DNA of 64,000 nt from RHKX01 sp963823275 (GTDB lineage Bacteria > Actinomycetota > Thermoleophilia > Solirubrobacterales > 70-9). The stretch lies in NCBI GenBank assembly GCA_963823275.1, contig CAWGKW010000002.1:1240001-1304000 (forward strand). The letters run 5' to 3'. The notes below the pieces were generated by a model. That model worked only from the letters and a program-made list of their open reading frames with translations. It made no database searches and was not told the DNA's origin. Positions 54,057-62,608 of this stretch are shown piece by piece. How positions within the stretch are numbered: the stretch's first letter is position 1; each line of letters opens with the position of its first letter. The translations under genes were made by a program, and so were the position numbers.

Positions 54057-54107
54057 GGACGTGGGTCGTTCTGCACACCCCTGGTGCGCTCAGGCCGACC
54101 CACGTCC
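54057..54107. repeat. Hairpin repeat element, copy 2
   Basis: GGACGTGGGTCG (54057-54068) pairs perfectly with CGACCCACGTCC (54096-54107). The loop is very similar to the copy at 14370-14417 (TTCTG, CCTGGTGCGCTC). A second small stem (CCCGCGA/TCGCGGG type) follows near 54135. It lies behind the SDR gene, so it may act as its terminator. Confidence 0.7.
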
Positions 54108-54152
54108 GCGAAACGCCCGGGAGGCCTCTCCCCCGCGACCCCTCTCGCGGGG

Positions 54153-54902
54153 TCAGCGCGACGAGGTCGTCGGGCGGATCAGCATCTCGTTGATGCTGAC
54201 GTGCTGTGGCTGGGTCACCGCGAACGTGATTGCACGGGCGATGTCCTCGGGTTCGAGGATCTTGTCGATCGTCTCGATCAGCTTGTTCATGCGCTCAACG
54301 ACCATCGGATGTTCGTTGTGGCCCTGCAGCTCGGTGTCGACCCAGCCGGGCTCGATCGCGGTGACGCGAACCCCGGCTCGCGAGCACTCCTGACGAAGCG
54401 CCTCGGAGAAGCCGACGACCCCCCACTTGGTCATGTTGTAGACGCCGCTGCCGGCCGCGGCGATGCGTCCGGCGACTGAGGCGACGTTGACGATGTCGCC
54501 GCTGCCGGCCGTTCCCATGATCGGCAGGGCGGCGTGGGTGCAGTACAGGAGGCCCAGCAGGTTGACGTCGATCATCTGCCTCCACTGCTCGGTCGGGGCC
54601 CCGGCGACCGGGCCGAGCAGCATCAGGCCGGCGTTGTTGACGAGGATGTCAAGTCCGCCGAGTTCCTCGTTGGTCCGCTCGATGAACGAGTTCGCCTGGG
54701 ACTCGTCGGTGATATCGGTCTCGATCGCGAGTGCCCTGCCGCCATCGGCCTCGATCCGAGCCGCAAGATCCTCGATCCGGTCCCTCCGCCGCGCTGCGAG
54801 CGACACGGTTGCGCCCTCGGCGAGAAGGGCCATGGCCGTGGCCTCGCCGATCCCCGACGAAGCGCCGGTGACCGCCGCGATCTTGCCGTCGAGTGCGCCC
54901 AC
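54153..54902 (-). CDS. Short-chain dehydrogenase/reductase
   Basis: The 249-aa classical SDR has the cofactor motif AVTGASSGIGEATA, LAARRRDRIEDL (Arg-rich, suggesting NADP), NNAGLMLLGP, the catalytic Ser in VNVASVAGR and YxxxK in GVYNMTKWGVVGFS. ARRRDRIEDLAARIE and IEPGWVDTEL fit clavaldehyde dehydrogenase-like serine/acid dehydrogenases such as YdfG. Substrate is unknown. It starts 11 bases after leuA and may be co-transcribed. Confidence 0.9.
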   Translation of the reverse strand: MGALDGKIAAVTGASSGIGEATAMALLAEGATVSLAARRRDRIEDLAARIEADGGRALAIETDITDESQANSFIERTNEELGGLDILVNNAGLMLLGPVAGAPTEQWRQMIDVNLLGLLYCTHAALPIMGTAGSGDIVNVASVAGRIAAAGSGVYNMTKWGVVGFSEALRQECSRAGVRVTAIEPGWVDTELQGHNEHPMVVERMNKLIETIDKILEPEDIARAITFAVTQPQHVSINEMLIRPTTSSR

Positions 54903-54913
54903 TAGCGGGGAGT

Positions 54914-56539
54914 CTATGGGCCGGGCGGGAACGGTGAGGCCGTCGAGGCCGCATCCGCGACCAACGACTCGGCCTCACGAACCGCCGCGCCGTCCAGGGC
55001 GTTGGCGAGCGCTCGCACGTAGGCCTGTGCCGATGCCTCGATGATGTCCGTGGAGACCCCCTGACCGCTCGCCAGGCGGCCGTGGGCCCGTAGCATCACG
55101 GTCACCTCACCGAGCGCGTCGTCGCCCTCGCCGACCGCCGACACCGAGAACCGGTTGAGATCGCAGCGGGTGCCGACGGCCTTCTGGATGGCGCCGAAGA
55201 CGGCGTCCACGGGGCCGTCTCCGCCCGATTCGCCGCTGACCTCCTCGCCGGCGGGCGTCGTGACGCCGACTCTGGCCAGCGGATCGCGGCCGGTTCCCGC
55301 CTCGACGGCGAACCACGCCAGCTCGTACTTCTGCGATGAATCGCGCATCTCGTCGGAGACGATCGCCTCCAGGTCGAGGGAGGTGACCTGCTTCTTCTTG
55401 TCGGCCAACGCCTTGAACCGTTTGAAGGCCTGATTGAGAGCATTTCCCTCAACCACGAAGCCCAACTGCTGCAGCGCGTCCTTGAGCGCGTGACGCCCCG
55501 AGTGCTTGCCGAGCACGATCTGGTTGGAGTCGAAGCCGACGTCGCGGGCGTCCATGATCTCGAACGTCGTCCGCTCCTTGAGCACGCCGTCCTGGTGGAT
55601 TCCCGACTCGTGTGCGAATGCGTTGCGGCCGATGATGGCCTTGTTCGGCTGCACCACGTAGCCGGTGAACCGCGAGACCATGCGACTTGTTCGCGCCAGC
55701 TCGGTCGTCTCGAGTGCCGTGTCGAAGCCGTGATCGGCGCGCCTCGTCCGCAAGAGCATCACGATCTCCTCGAGCGCGCAGTTGCCGGCCCGCTCGCCGA
55801 TCCCGTTGACGGCGCATTCGACCTGCCGCGCGCCCGCCGTCACCCCGGCGAACGAGTTCGCGACGGCGAGACCCAGATCGTCGTGGCAGTGGACCGAGAG
55901 ACGGACGTCCGCCAGCTCGGGCAGGAGCTCGTAGAGCCTGCCCAGAAAGGCGGTGTACTCCTCGGGAGTCGTGTAGCCCACGGTGTCGGGGACATTGATC
56001 ACACCGGCACCCTCGGCGATCGCGATGCCGCAGACCTCCGCGGTGAACTCCAGCTCCGCCCGGGTCGCGTCCATGGGCGAGAACTCGACGTCCTCGCAGA
56101 GCTCGCGCGCGTGGGCCACCGCTGCCTTCGCCTGGCCCTTGACGTCCTCGCGGTCGGTTCGCAGCTGGTGCTCGATGTGGATGTCGGAGGTCGAGATGAA
56201 CGTGTGAATCCGAGGTCTCGCGGACTCCCGGACGGCGCCCCATGCCGCGTCGATATCGCCCTTCTGAGTCCGCGCGAGACCACAGACCACAGGACCGTCG
56301 ACGGTTCTGGCGATCGCCTGGACCGCCTCGAAGTCGCCGGGGGAGGTGATCGGGAAGCCCGCCTCGATCACGTCCACCCCGAGTCGTGCGAGCTGGTTGG
56401 CAATCTCGACCTTCTCGTGGGTGTTCAGCGAGATCCCTGGGGATTGCTCGCCGTCCCGCAGCGTCGTGTCGAAGATCTCGACGCGCTCGTATCGGGCGGC
56501 GTCGTCTGATCCGATATCCGTGTTGCGATCAGCGCTCAT
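54914..56539 (-). CDS. leuA: 2-isopropylmalate synthase
   Basis: The 541-aa enzyme condenses acetyl-CoA with 2-ketoisovalerate. It has IFDTTLRDGEQSPGISLNTHEKVEIA, IEAGFPITSPGDFEAV, the metal site SVHCHDDLGLAVANSFAGV, NGIGERAGNCALEEIV and GRNAFAHESGIHQDGVLK. The C-terminal leucine-binding regulatory domain (GDGPVDAVFGAIQKAVG) is complete, so leucine feedback is expected. The ribosome site AGAAGGAG lies seven bases before the ATG and is complementary to the Leu-codon tract of the leader peptide upstream. Confidence 0.96.
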   Translation of the reverse strand: MSADRNTDIGSDDAARYERVEIFDTTLRDGEQSPGISLNTHEKVEIANQLARLGVDVIEAGFPITSPGDFEAVQAIARTVDGPVVCGLARTQKGDIDAAWGAVRESARPRIHTFISTSDIHIEHQLRTDREDVKGQAKAAVAHARELCEDVEFSPMDATRAELEFTAEVCGIAIAEGAGVINVPDTVGYTTPEEYTAFLGRLYELLPELADVRLSVHCHDDLGLAVANSFAGVTAGARQVECAVNGIGERAGNCALEEIVMLLRTRRADHGFDTALETTELARTSRMVSRFTGYVVQPNKAIIGRNAFAHESGIHQDGVLKERTTFEIMDARDVGFDSNQIVLGKHSGRHALKDALQQLGFVVEGNALNQAFKRFKALADKKKQVTSLDLEAIVSDEMRDSSQKYELAWFAVEAGTGRDPLARVGVTTPAGEEVSGESGGDGPVDAVFGAIQKAVGTRCDLNRFSVSAVGEGDDALGEVTVMLRAHGRLASGQGVSTDIIEASAQAYVRALANALDGAAVREAESLVADAASTASPFPPGP

Positions 56540-56605
56540 TCGCTGACTCCTTCTCTCTCAGTGGTTCGATGTCCTGTTCTCTTGCGGCTGACGCGCCGCC
56601 CAGCG

Positions 56606-56665
56606 CTATACCCCCCGGAGGGGGAGGAGAAGGAGAAGCGCGAGGCTGGTCGGCCGAAAGGTCAT
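56606..56665 (-). CDS. leuL: Leucine leader peptide of leuA
   Basis: A 20-codon frame reads MTFRPTSLALLLLLPLRGV and stops with TAG, 66 bases before the leuA ATG. It has seven Leu among nineteen residues, five of them in a row (codons CTT CTC CTT CTC CTC). A -35/-10 pair ends nine bases before its ATG, so the transcript would be nearly leaderless. The codon tract CTCCTTCTC (56635-56627) is the exact complement of GAGAAGGAG (56555-56547) at the leuA ribosome site. This is the layout of a leucine attenuator. It is too short for routine gene finders. Confidence 0.8.
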   Translation of the reverse strand: MTFRPTSLALLLLLPLRGV

Positions 56666-56674
56666 CGGGCAGGG

Positions 56675-56703
56675 ACTCTAGCGAAGACGGTGAACAGTTC
56701 CAA
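56675..56703 (-). promoter_or_regulatory. Promoter of the leuL-leuA transcript
   Basis: TTGGAA (56703-56698) and TAGAGT (56680-56675) are separated by exactly 17 bases. The predicted start lies within a few bases of the leader-peptide ATG at 56665. Confidence 0.65.
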
Positions 56704-56735
56704 ACACCGATGAGGCCTGACGCCATGAGGCAGAG

Positions 56736-57854
56736 ATGAACGCGACCCAGATCGATTCCCGGGCCGTCTTCCGGATCGTCGCCGTGGCGATCCTGACGGC
56801 GGCGGGCGCCGTTCTCCTGGGACTGATCGTCATCAAGGTCGACACCACGATCAGATGGTTGGTCACGGCCGTCTTCCTCGCACTCGTCCTTGCTCCCGCT
56901 GCCGAGGCGATCCAGCGGATTCACGTCAGGGGCAAGAGCATGCCTCGCCCGCTGGCCATCGCCCTGACCTTCGTGCTCGGGTTCCTGGCGCTCGGGTTCC
57001 TGATCCTCAACGTGATCCCACCGATGATCGACGAGGTCGAGCAGGTCGGGGTGGTCGGCCCCGGCTACGTCAGGGATGCCGAGGAATGGGCGAACAACAA
57101 CGAGCAGTTCCGCGAACTCAACGAGCAGTACGGCCTGACCTCGACCCTGAAGTCACAGGTCTCCCAGCTGCCGGGGGAGTTCTCGACGGCGGCCGGTGAG
57201 CTGGAGACCTTCACGGTCGGGCTGCTCAAGCACCTGGTCAGCCTGATCACCGTTCTCGTGCTCGCCTTCTTCCTGCTGCTCGAGGGTCCGGGGCTGCTCG
57301 ACCGTTTCCTGACCTGGCTCGGCGGCGAACGGGAGCGCCGTGGGCGGCTCATTTCCGCCGGCGTCTACGGGGTGGTCAAGGGCTACGTGACCGTGAACCT
57401 CTCGCTCGCGATCGTGGCCGGTTTGTTCACCTGGGGAATGCTCGAGCTCCTGGGCGTCGATCTGGCGGTCCCGCTGGCGATCCTGGTCGCGATCCTCGAC
57501 CTGGTCCCGCTCATCGGGTTGACGATCGGCGGTCTCGTCGTGGCCGTCGTCGCCTCGTTGCACTCATTCCCGGATGCCGTGTTGATCTGGCTGGTTGCGT
57601 TCATCCTGTTCCAGCAGCTGCAGGATCGGATCGTGCAGCCCATGCTCTACGGACGGGCCGTCAAGGTCAACCCGCTGATCGCCATCCTCGTCTTGTTCGC
57701 GGGAGCTCAGATCTCGGGCATCCTCGGTGCGCTGATCGCGATTCCCGTGGCCGCGTCAATCGCCGTGGTCTTCAACGTCCTTCAGGGTGACTCAGAAGAA
57801 CCTGCAGAGGTCGGAGAGGACGAGGGCGGAGAGCCTGCCGTCGCCCTGACGTGA
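56736..57854 (+). CDS. AI-2E family transporter (PerM/YdiK-like membrane protein)
   Basis: The 372-aa protein has the family layout: paired helices at the N-terminus (IVAVAILTAAGAVLLGLIVI, LALVLAPAAEAI), LALGFLILNVIPPMIDEVEQV, a soluble segment of about 80 residues, and a C-terminal helix set with VLVAILDLVPLIGLTIGG, LIWLVAFILFQQLQDRIVQPMLYGRAVKVNPL. Members export autoinducer-2, ions or other solutes. It is divergent from leuA, with its start 33 bases from the leuL promoter. Its 3' end overlaps the next gene on the other strand by 73 bases. Confidence 0.9.
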   Translation: MNATQIDSRAVFRIVAVAILTAAGAVLLGLIVIKVDTTIRWLVTAVFLALVLAPAAEAIQRIHVRGKSMPRPLAIALTFVLGFLALGFLILNVIPPMIDEVEQVGVVGPGYVRDAEEWANNNEQFRELNEQYGLTSTLKSQVSQLPGEFSTAAGELETFTVGLLKHLVSLITVLVLAFFLLLEGPGLLDRFLTWLGGERERRGRLISAGVYGVVKGYVTVNLSLAIVAGLFTWGMLELLGVDLAVPLAILVAILDLVPLIGLTIGGLVVAVVASLHSFPDAVLIWLVAFILFQQLQDRIVQPMLYGRAVKVNPLIAILVLFAGAQISGILGALIAIPVAASIAVVFNVLQGDSEEPAEVGEDEGGEPAVALT

Positions 57855-58576
57855 CGCATCGAGGGGACGTGTGGGGGCTCGAACATGCTCCTGCCCGCGA
57901 ACCGCTCCTCGGCGCGCCGCCTCTTCCTGTCGCTGCGGTAGAAGAGGCGAGCCCAGGGTGAGGTTGGGCGACCCAGCCTCAGGGCGCCGACCAGCGAAAG
58001 CAGGGGGACCACGAGTCCGAGCAGGGCGACGCCGAACTTCTCCTTCGAACAGTTGACGAGCCCGAACAGGAGGTTGCCGACGCCGAAGAAGCCGATGGCC
58101 GCGTGGGCGGCAAGCTGCACGTCATCGGCGGCGTCGACCCAGATCGTGAAGCCCAGCACGCCGAAGCTGGCGATGATCCCGGCGACGATCACGGCATCGA
58201 TCGACTTTCTGCCATCAGCCGACCAGTAGACGTCCTTGAGCTCGAGCCAGAGGGCGAACTCGTCCAGGGTCAGGCCGGTACCGATCCCGAAGACGGCCGC
58301 GACGATCTCCCTGCCGGGCGGCTCCGGCGCGATCACGATGCCGACCCAGCCGGCGATCATCAGCAGCAGGATCCCCCAGACCAGGTGGTGGATGTGGGTG
58401 CCTCCCACCTCGACGTTCCCGGGCCACCAGCTGACCTGAGCCCGGATCATGTGGGCGCTCGTCCGAATGAACGCGAAGGTGCCGAGGAAGGCGATCAGGT
58501 AGATGAACGCGGGCAGCTTGTTGGCGTCGACGATGTGCTCATCGAAGAAGCTGCCGAAACTGGCGATCTCGATCAT
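57782..58576 (-). CDS. Multi-pass membrane protein with HIHH and TLDEFALW motifs
   Basis: The 264-aa protein has about six membrane segments and ends in an Arg-rich, then Pro/Ser-rich tail. Distinct motifs are NVEVGGTHIHHLVWGILLLMIAGW and GIGTGLTLDEFALWLELKDVYW, with His and acidic residues that could bind metal in the membrane. I have no function for it. Similar proteins are common in actinobacteria. The last 24 codons overlap the convergent transporter gene, so an earlier or later true stop should be considered. Confidence 0.78.
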   Translation of the reverse strand: MIEIASFGSFFDEHIVDANKLPAFIYLIAFLGTFAFIRTSAHMIRAQVSWWPGNVEVGGTHIHHLVWGILLLMIAGWVGIVIAPEPPGREIVAAVFGIGTGLTLDEFALWLELKDVYWSADGRKSIDAVIVAGIIASFGVLGFTIWVDAADDVQLAAHAAIGFFGVGNLLFGLVNCSKEKFGVALLGLVVPLLSLVGALRLGRPTSPWARLFYRSDRKRRRAEERFAGRSMFEPPHVPSMRHVRATAGSPPSSSPTSAGSSESP

Positions 58577-58602
58577 CGCTTTGGGCTATCGGCAGAAAGC
58601 GG

Positions 58603-59634
58603 TCACGGCACGAGCACGACCTTGCCGATGTTGCGCCGCTCGTGGATGAACCGGTGAGCGTCATCGGCCCGATCGAAGGGGAACGCCTCGGCGACGACAG
58701 GCACGATCCGACCGGCGGCGAGGTCCTCGGTGAGGGGCTCGATCACCCGGTTCAGGCTGCCCTCCCGATCCCACCAGGCGAGCATGTTGAGACCGAATAC
58801 GCCCTTGTTCTCGCTCATGATCCCCAGGCTCTTCCACCACGGCATGGTCGCCGTGGTCATCGCGGCGAGGCCCTTCAAGGCGCCCCGGATGTTGCGGCCC
58901 TCGCCGGTCTGAACCTCGCTCAACCCGTAACAGATGAGTCGACCTCCCGGGCGCAACAGGCGGTAGTCCCGGCGGAAGCTGGTCGGACCGATCGCGTCGA
59001 AGGCGATGTCGATGCCCTCGCCGTCGGTTATCCGGTTGATCTCGACCTCGAAGTCATCGTTGCGATAGTCGATCGCGTGGGTGACGCCCTGAGCGCGGAT
59101 CGCATCGTGCTTTGAGGCCGACGCCGTCCCGAATATCTCGGCCCCCCGTGCTCGCGCGATCTGGGTCGCCGATATCCCGACCCCCCCGGCCGCGGCGTGG
59201 ATCAGCAGTCGGTCGCCTTCGCGCAGCCCGCCCATCAGAACGATTCCGGCGTAGGCCGTCGCGTAGTTGACGGGGACCGCGGCGCCCTGTTCGAAGCTCA
59301 GCGCTTCGGGGAGATTCAGCACGTCCTGCTCGCCCACGGTGACCAGTTCCGCGTAGCCGCCGAACCTCGTGCCGGCCATGACCCGGTCGCCGACGGAGAC
59401 GGAGGTCACCCCCTCCCCCACCGACTCGACCAGGCCGGCGACCTCGTAGCCGACGACGGACGGAACCTTGGGCGCGTCCGGGTACATGCCCGTTCGGGCA
59501 AGCAGGTCGGCGAAGTTGATCCCCGCCGCCCGGACCTCGATCCGCACCTCGCCGGCTGCGACCTGCGGGTCGGGCCGTCCTTGGACCTCGAGGACCTCCG
59601 GCGCCCCGTGTCGAGTGATGACGACTGCTCGCAT
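58603..59634 (-). CDS. Quinone oxidoreductase-like medium-chain dehydrogenase
   Basis: The 343-aa MDR protein lacks the catalytic zinc Cys and has the quinone reductase pattern: AAGINFADLLARTGMYP, VVGYEVAGLVESVGEGV, VPVNYATAYAGIV, the Rossmann motif IHAAAGGVGISATQIARARGA and RPGGRLICYGLSEVQTG. The ending RRNIGKVVLVP and the insert with MTTATMPWWK resemble VAT-1-like enzymes. It probably reduces quinones or enones with NADPH. It ends 26 bases before the HIHH gene start and may share its transcript. Confidence 0.88.
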   Translation of the reverse strand: MRAVVITRHGAPEVLEVQGRPDPQVAAGEVRIEVRAAGINFADLLARTGMYPDAPKVPSVVGYEVAGLVESVGEGVTSVSVGDRVMAGTRFGGYAELVTVGEQDVLNLPEALSFEQGAAVPVNYATAYAGIVLMGGLREGDRLLIHAAAGGVGISATQIARARGAEIFGTASASKHDAIRAQGVTHAIDYRNDDFEVEINRITDGEGIDIAFDAIGPTSFRRDYRLLRPGGRLICYGLSEVQTGEGRNIRGALKGLAAMTTATMPWWKSLGIMSENKGVFGLNMLAWWDREGSLNRVIEPLTEDLAAGRIVPVVAEAFPFDRADDAHRFIHERRNIGKVVLVP

Positions 59635-59678
59635 CGTCGCGAGCCTACCCGGCTCGACCTGCCCGCCGGTCCGCCGAC

Positions 59679-61271
59679 CTAGAAGTCGACGGCTTTGCCG
59701 GCGTGGAAGTCCTCCCGGGCGGCTATCTCCTCGACGACGGAGGCGGGAACGGGCGCATCGGTGGTCAGAGCCATCACCGCTTCCGGCACCTCCCCCTCGG
59801 CGCCGACGGCAGCCGAGACGATGTTGGCGCCATGTTCGCCGAAGGTCGAGCCCACGAGCCCGATCATGCCCGGCTTGTCGGTGTAGCGGAAGACGACGAT
59901 GTGGTCGGCGAAGGGCAGGTAGAAGTCCTGACCCCAGGCGCGGACCAGATAGGGGTCGTTGCGGGGGCCGACTCCGGTGCCCGCGACCTCAACGGTCTCT
60001 CCACCTGTCGTGATCCGGACCGTGATCAGCTCCGTGAAGTCGGGTGAGACGGTATCGGTGGTCTCGACCAGGTCGATGCCGCGGGCCTCGGCGACGGTCG
60101 GCGCGTTGACCAGGTTGACGGGCTCCTCGGTGTGACCGGCGAGAATCCCGACCAGAGTCGAGATGGCCAGCAACCTGGTGTCGTGTTCGGCGAGACGGCC
60201 GCGGACCTCGACCTCGACCCGCTCGATCGAACCGCTACCGAGGCCCTGCGCCAGGCGCCCGAGCTTCTCGCAGAGCGGCACGAACGGTGCCAGCGCTTCC
60301 ATCGTCTCGGGACGGACGGCGGGGATGTTGACGGCGTTGCTGACGACGCCGCCGGTCAGCGCCGCCGACACCTGCTCAGCGGTGACGATCCCGGCGCGGT
60401 CCTGGGCCTCGGCTGTTGATGCGCCGAGGTGAGGCGTGACGACGACGTCCTCGCGCCGGAAGATCGGATGGTCTGTCATCGGCTCGGTCGGGAAGACGTC
60501 GAGCGCCGCCCCGCCGATCTTGCCGCTCTCCAGAGCCGCCTCGAGGGCCTCGAGATCGATCAGCTCCCCGCGGGCGCAGTTGACGATCCGCACCCCGTCC
60601 TTCATCTTCGCCAGCGCCTCCGCGTCGATCCAGTTGATCGTCTCCGGGGTCTTCGGCAGGTGGATCGTGATCAGATCCGCGCGCCGATAGAGCTCGTCGA
60701 TGTCATCCACACCCTCGACGCCGAGTTCCTTGAAGCGCTCGGCGGAGACGAACTTGTCGAAGGCGACGACGTTCATGTCGAAGGCCTGGGCGCGACGAGC
60801 AACCAGTTGTCCGATCCGCCCGAAGCCGATCACTCCCAGGGTCTTGGTGTAGAGCTCGTTACCGCCGAAGCGGGACCGGGCCCACTCACCGTCGGCCAGC
60901 GTGGCATGGGCCTGCGGGACGTTGCGGAAGAGGGCCAGGGCCAGGGCCAGGGTGTGCTCGGCGGCGGCCACCGAGTTCGACTCGGGCGCATTGGCGACGA
61001 TGATTCCGCGCTTGGTCGCCGCACCGATGTCGACGTTGTCGACGCCGGTGCCCGCGCGTCCGATCGCTCGCAGCCTGATCGCCTTCGCGATCAGCTCAGC
61101 GGTCATCTTGGTCGCCGAGCGGATCAGAATCGCGTCGAACTCGCCGATTCTCTCCTCGAGCTCGCCGTCGGGCCAATCGGTGCCGACCTCGACGTCGAAC
61201 TTCTCCCGCAGCAGGTCCACGCCCGCGTCGGCGATCCTCTCCTTGACCAGGACCCTGGGACGGTCGCTCAT
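59679..61271 (-). CDS. serA: D-3-phosphoglycerate dehydrogenase
   Basis: The 530-aa type 1 enzyme starts the serine pathway. It has the Rossmann motif LGVIGFGRIGQLVARRA, catalytic Arg in VNCARGELIDLEAL, Glu in GGAALDVFPTEP and His in VVTPHLGASTAEAQ. An ASB domain (NAVNIPAV, NLVNAPTVAEARGI) and a C-terminal ACT domain (YTDKPGMIGLVGSTFGEHGANI) follow, so serine feedback is likely. It overlaps the upstream aminotransferase gene in a TGATG junction. Confidence 0.96.
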   Translation of the reverse strand: MSDRPRVLVKERIADAGVDLLREKFDVEVGTDWPDGELEERIGEFDAILIRSATKMTAELIAKAIRLRAIGRAGTGVDNVDIGAATKRGIIVANAPESNSVAAAEHTLALALALFRNVPQAHATLADGEWARSRFGGNELYTKTLGVIGFGRIGQLVARRAQAFDMNVVAFDKFVSAERFKELGVEGVDDIDELYRRADLITIHLPKTPETINWIDAEALAKMKDGVRIVNCARGELIDLEALEAALESGKIGGAALDVFPTEPMTDHPIFRREDVVVTPHLGASTAEAQDRAGIVTAEQVSAALTGGVVSNAVNIPAVRPETMEALAPFVPLCEKLGRLAQGLGSGSIERVEVEVRGRLAEHDTRLLAISTLVGILAGHTEEPVNLVNAPTVAEARGIDLVETTDTVSPDFTELITVRITTGGETVEVAGTGVGPRNDPYLVRAWGQDFYLPFADHIVVFRYTDKPGMIGLVGSTFGEHGANIVSAAVGAEGEVPEAVMALTTDAPVPASVVEEIAAREDFHAGKAVDF

Positions 61272-62455
61272 CAGCCGACCGGGGCCGGGGAGCCGGCCTC
61301 GCTGAACACTCTCTGGGCGGCAGCCACGCCCGCGGCTGACTCGACCTCATGGCCGCAGTCGCGCAGGGCCATCTCGAGCGCGCTGAGCGCGATCACGATG
61401 TCGAAGGCGCCGTAATAGCCGCAATGAGCGATCCGGACGATCTTGCCCTTCAGGTGGCCCTGTCCGCCCGCCGCGGTGACGCCATAGGTGTCGCGCATGA
61501 TCTTGGGGACGCTGACGCCGTCGATGCCCTCGGGTAGCCGCGCCGCGGTGACCACGTTGGCATCCGGATCGTCGGGGCCGAAGCGCTCCAGCCCGAGGCC
61601 CGCGATTCCGGCACGGGCAGCTCGGGCGAGGATTGCGTGTCGCTCGAAGACGTTGTCGAGACCCTCGGTGAGGATCTGCTCGAGCGCGACGTCGAGGCCG
61701 CGGAAATGAGTCACAGCGGTGGTGAACGGTGAATCCGGCGGCGATTTCCGTTGCCCGCTCGCCGTCCTGTTCCAGTCGAAGTAGTAGCGCCCCCCCGGAC
61801 CGGCCGCAGCAAGGTCGAGCGCCCGCTGGGAGACCGAGGCGAACCCCAGCCCCGGGGGGCACATCAGTGACTTCTGCGAGCCCGAGACGACGACGTCCAC
61901 ACCCCACTCGTCCTGGCAGAGGTCGGCCGCGCCGAGGCCGGAGACGGCGTCGACGCAGAGCAGCACGTCATGGTCACGGGCGACTTCGGCAAGGGCCTGG
62001 ATGTCATTGACGACGCCGGTCGAGGTCTCCGACTGCGTCGTGAATACGACCGTCGGCTTGACCGCCATCGCCGCCAATGCCTCGTCGAGCCGAGCCGGGT
62101 CGACCTTCTCTCCCCACTCGAACTGAAGGTGGTTCAGATCGGTCCCGAACGCCTCGCAGAGCTCAGCCCAGCGCTCGCCGAACTTGCCGCAGGATGCGAC
62201 CAGAGCCGGCTCGCCCGGACGGGTCAGATTGGCGACCGCGGACTCGAGAGCACCGGAGCCGGTCGAGGCGAAGCAGAGCACGTCGTTGGCAGTACGGAAG
62301 ATCTCAGGCAGGCGGCTCAGGACCCGCTCGTAGATCTCCACGAAGGCCGGGGCCCGGTGGTAGAGAATCGGCTCCGCCATCACCTGCGAGACGGCCGGCG
62401 GCAGCGGCGTCGGACCGGCGGTCATCAGGTACTGCTTCGGGTAGATATCGGCCAC
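61271..62455 (-). CDS. Class V aminotransferase (serine/alanine-glyoxylate type), possible phosphoserine aminotransferase
   Basis: The 394-aa PLP enzyme has YLMTAGPTPLPPAVSQVM, ILYHRAPAFVEIYERVL, TGSGALESAVANL, TTQSETSTGVVNDI, CVDAVSGLGAADL and the PLP Lys in VSGSQKSLMCPPGLGF. This is the pattern of small-subunit class V aminotransferases. Overlap with serA and the lack of a serC here make a 3-phosphohydroxypyruvate role plausible, as reported for related archaeal and bacterial enzymes. Glyoxylate or pyruvate use is the alternative. Confidence 0.88.
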   Translation of the reverse strand: MADIYPKQYLMTAGPTPLPPAVSQVMAEPILYHRAPAFVEIYERVLSRLPEIFRTANDVLCFASTGSGALESAVANLTRPGEPALVASCGKFGERWAELCEAFGTDLNHLQFEWGEKVDPARLDEALAAMAVKPTVVFTTQSETSTGVVNDIQALAEVARDHDVLLCVDAVSGLGAADLCQDEWGVDVVVSGSQKSLMCPPGLGFASVSQRALDLAAAGPGGRYYFDWNRTASGQRKSPPDSPFTTAVTHFRGLDVALEQILTEGLDNVFERHAILARAARAGIAGLGLERFGPDDPDANVVTAARLPEGIDGVSVPKIMRDTYGVTAAGGQGHLKGKIVRIAHCGYYGAFDIVIALSALEMALRDCGHEVESAAGVAAAQRVFSEAGSPAPVG

Positions 62456-62608
62456 CGGGCTCCTCAGTTCGTAGATCGTTGTCGCGGAGGGCGACAGATT
62501 ACGGGTTGGGGTGGCGTGCCCCGCGATTCGGGGAGCGGCCTTCCCGCCGTCCCGCGACGGGTGTAGGTTCCCGCGTGTACTGCCCCGGACAGATCTGGAG
62601 TTTCAAGC

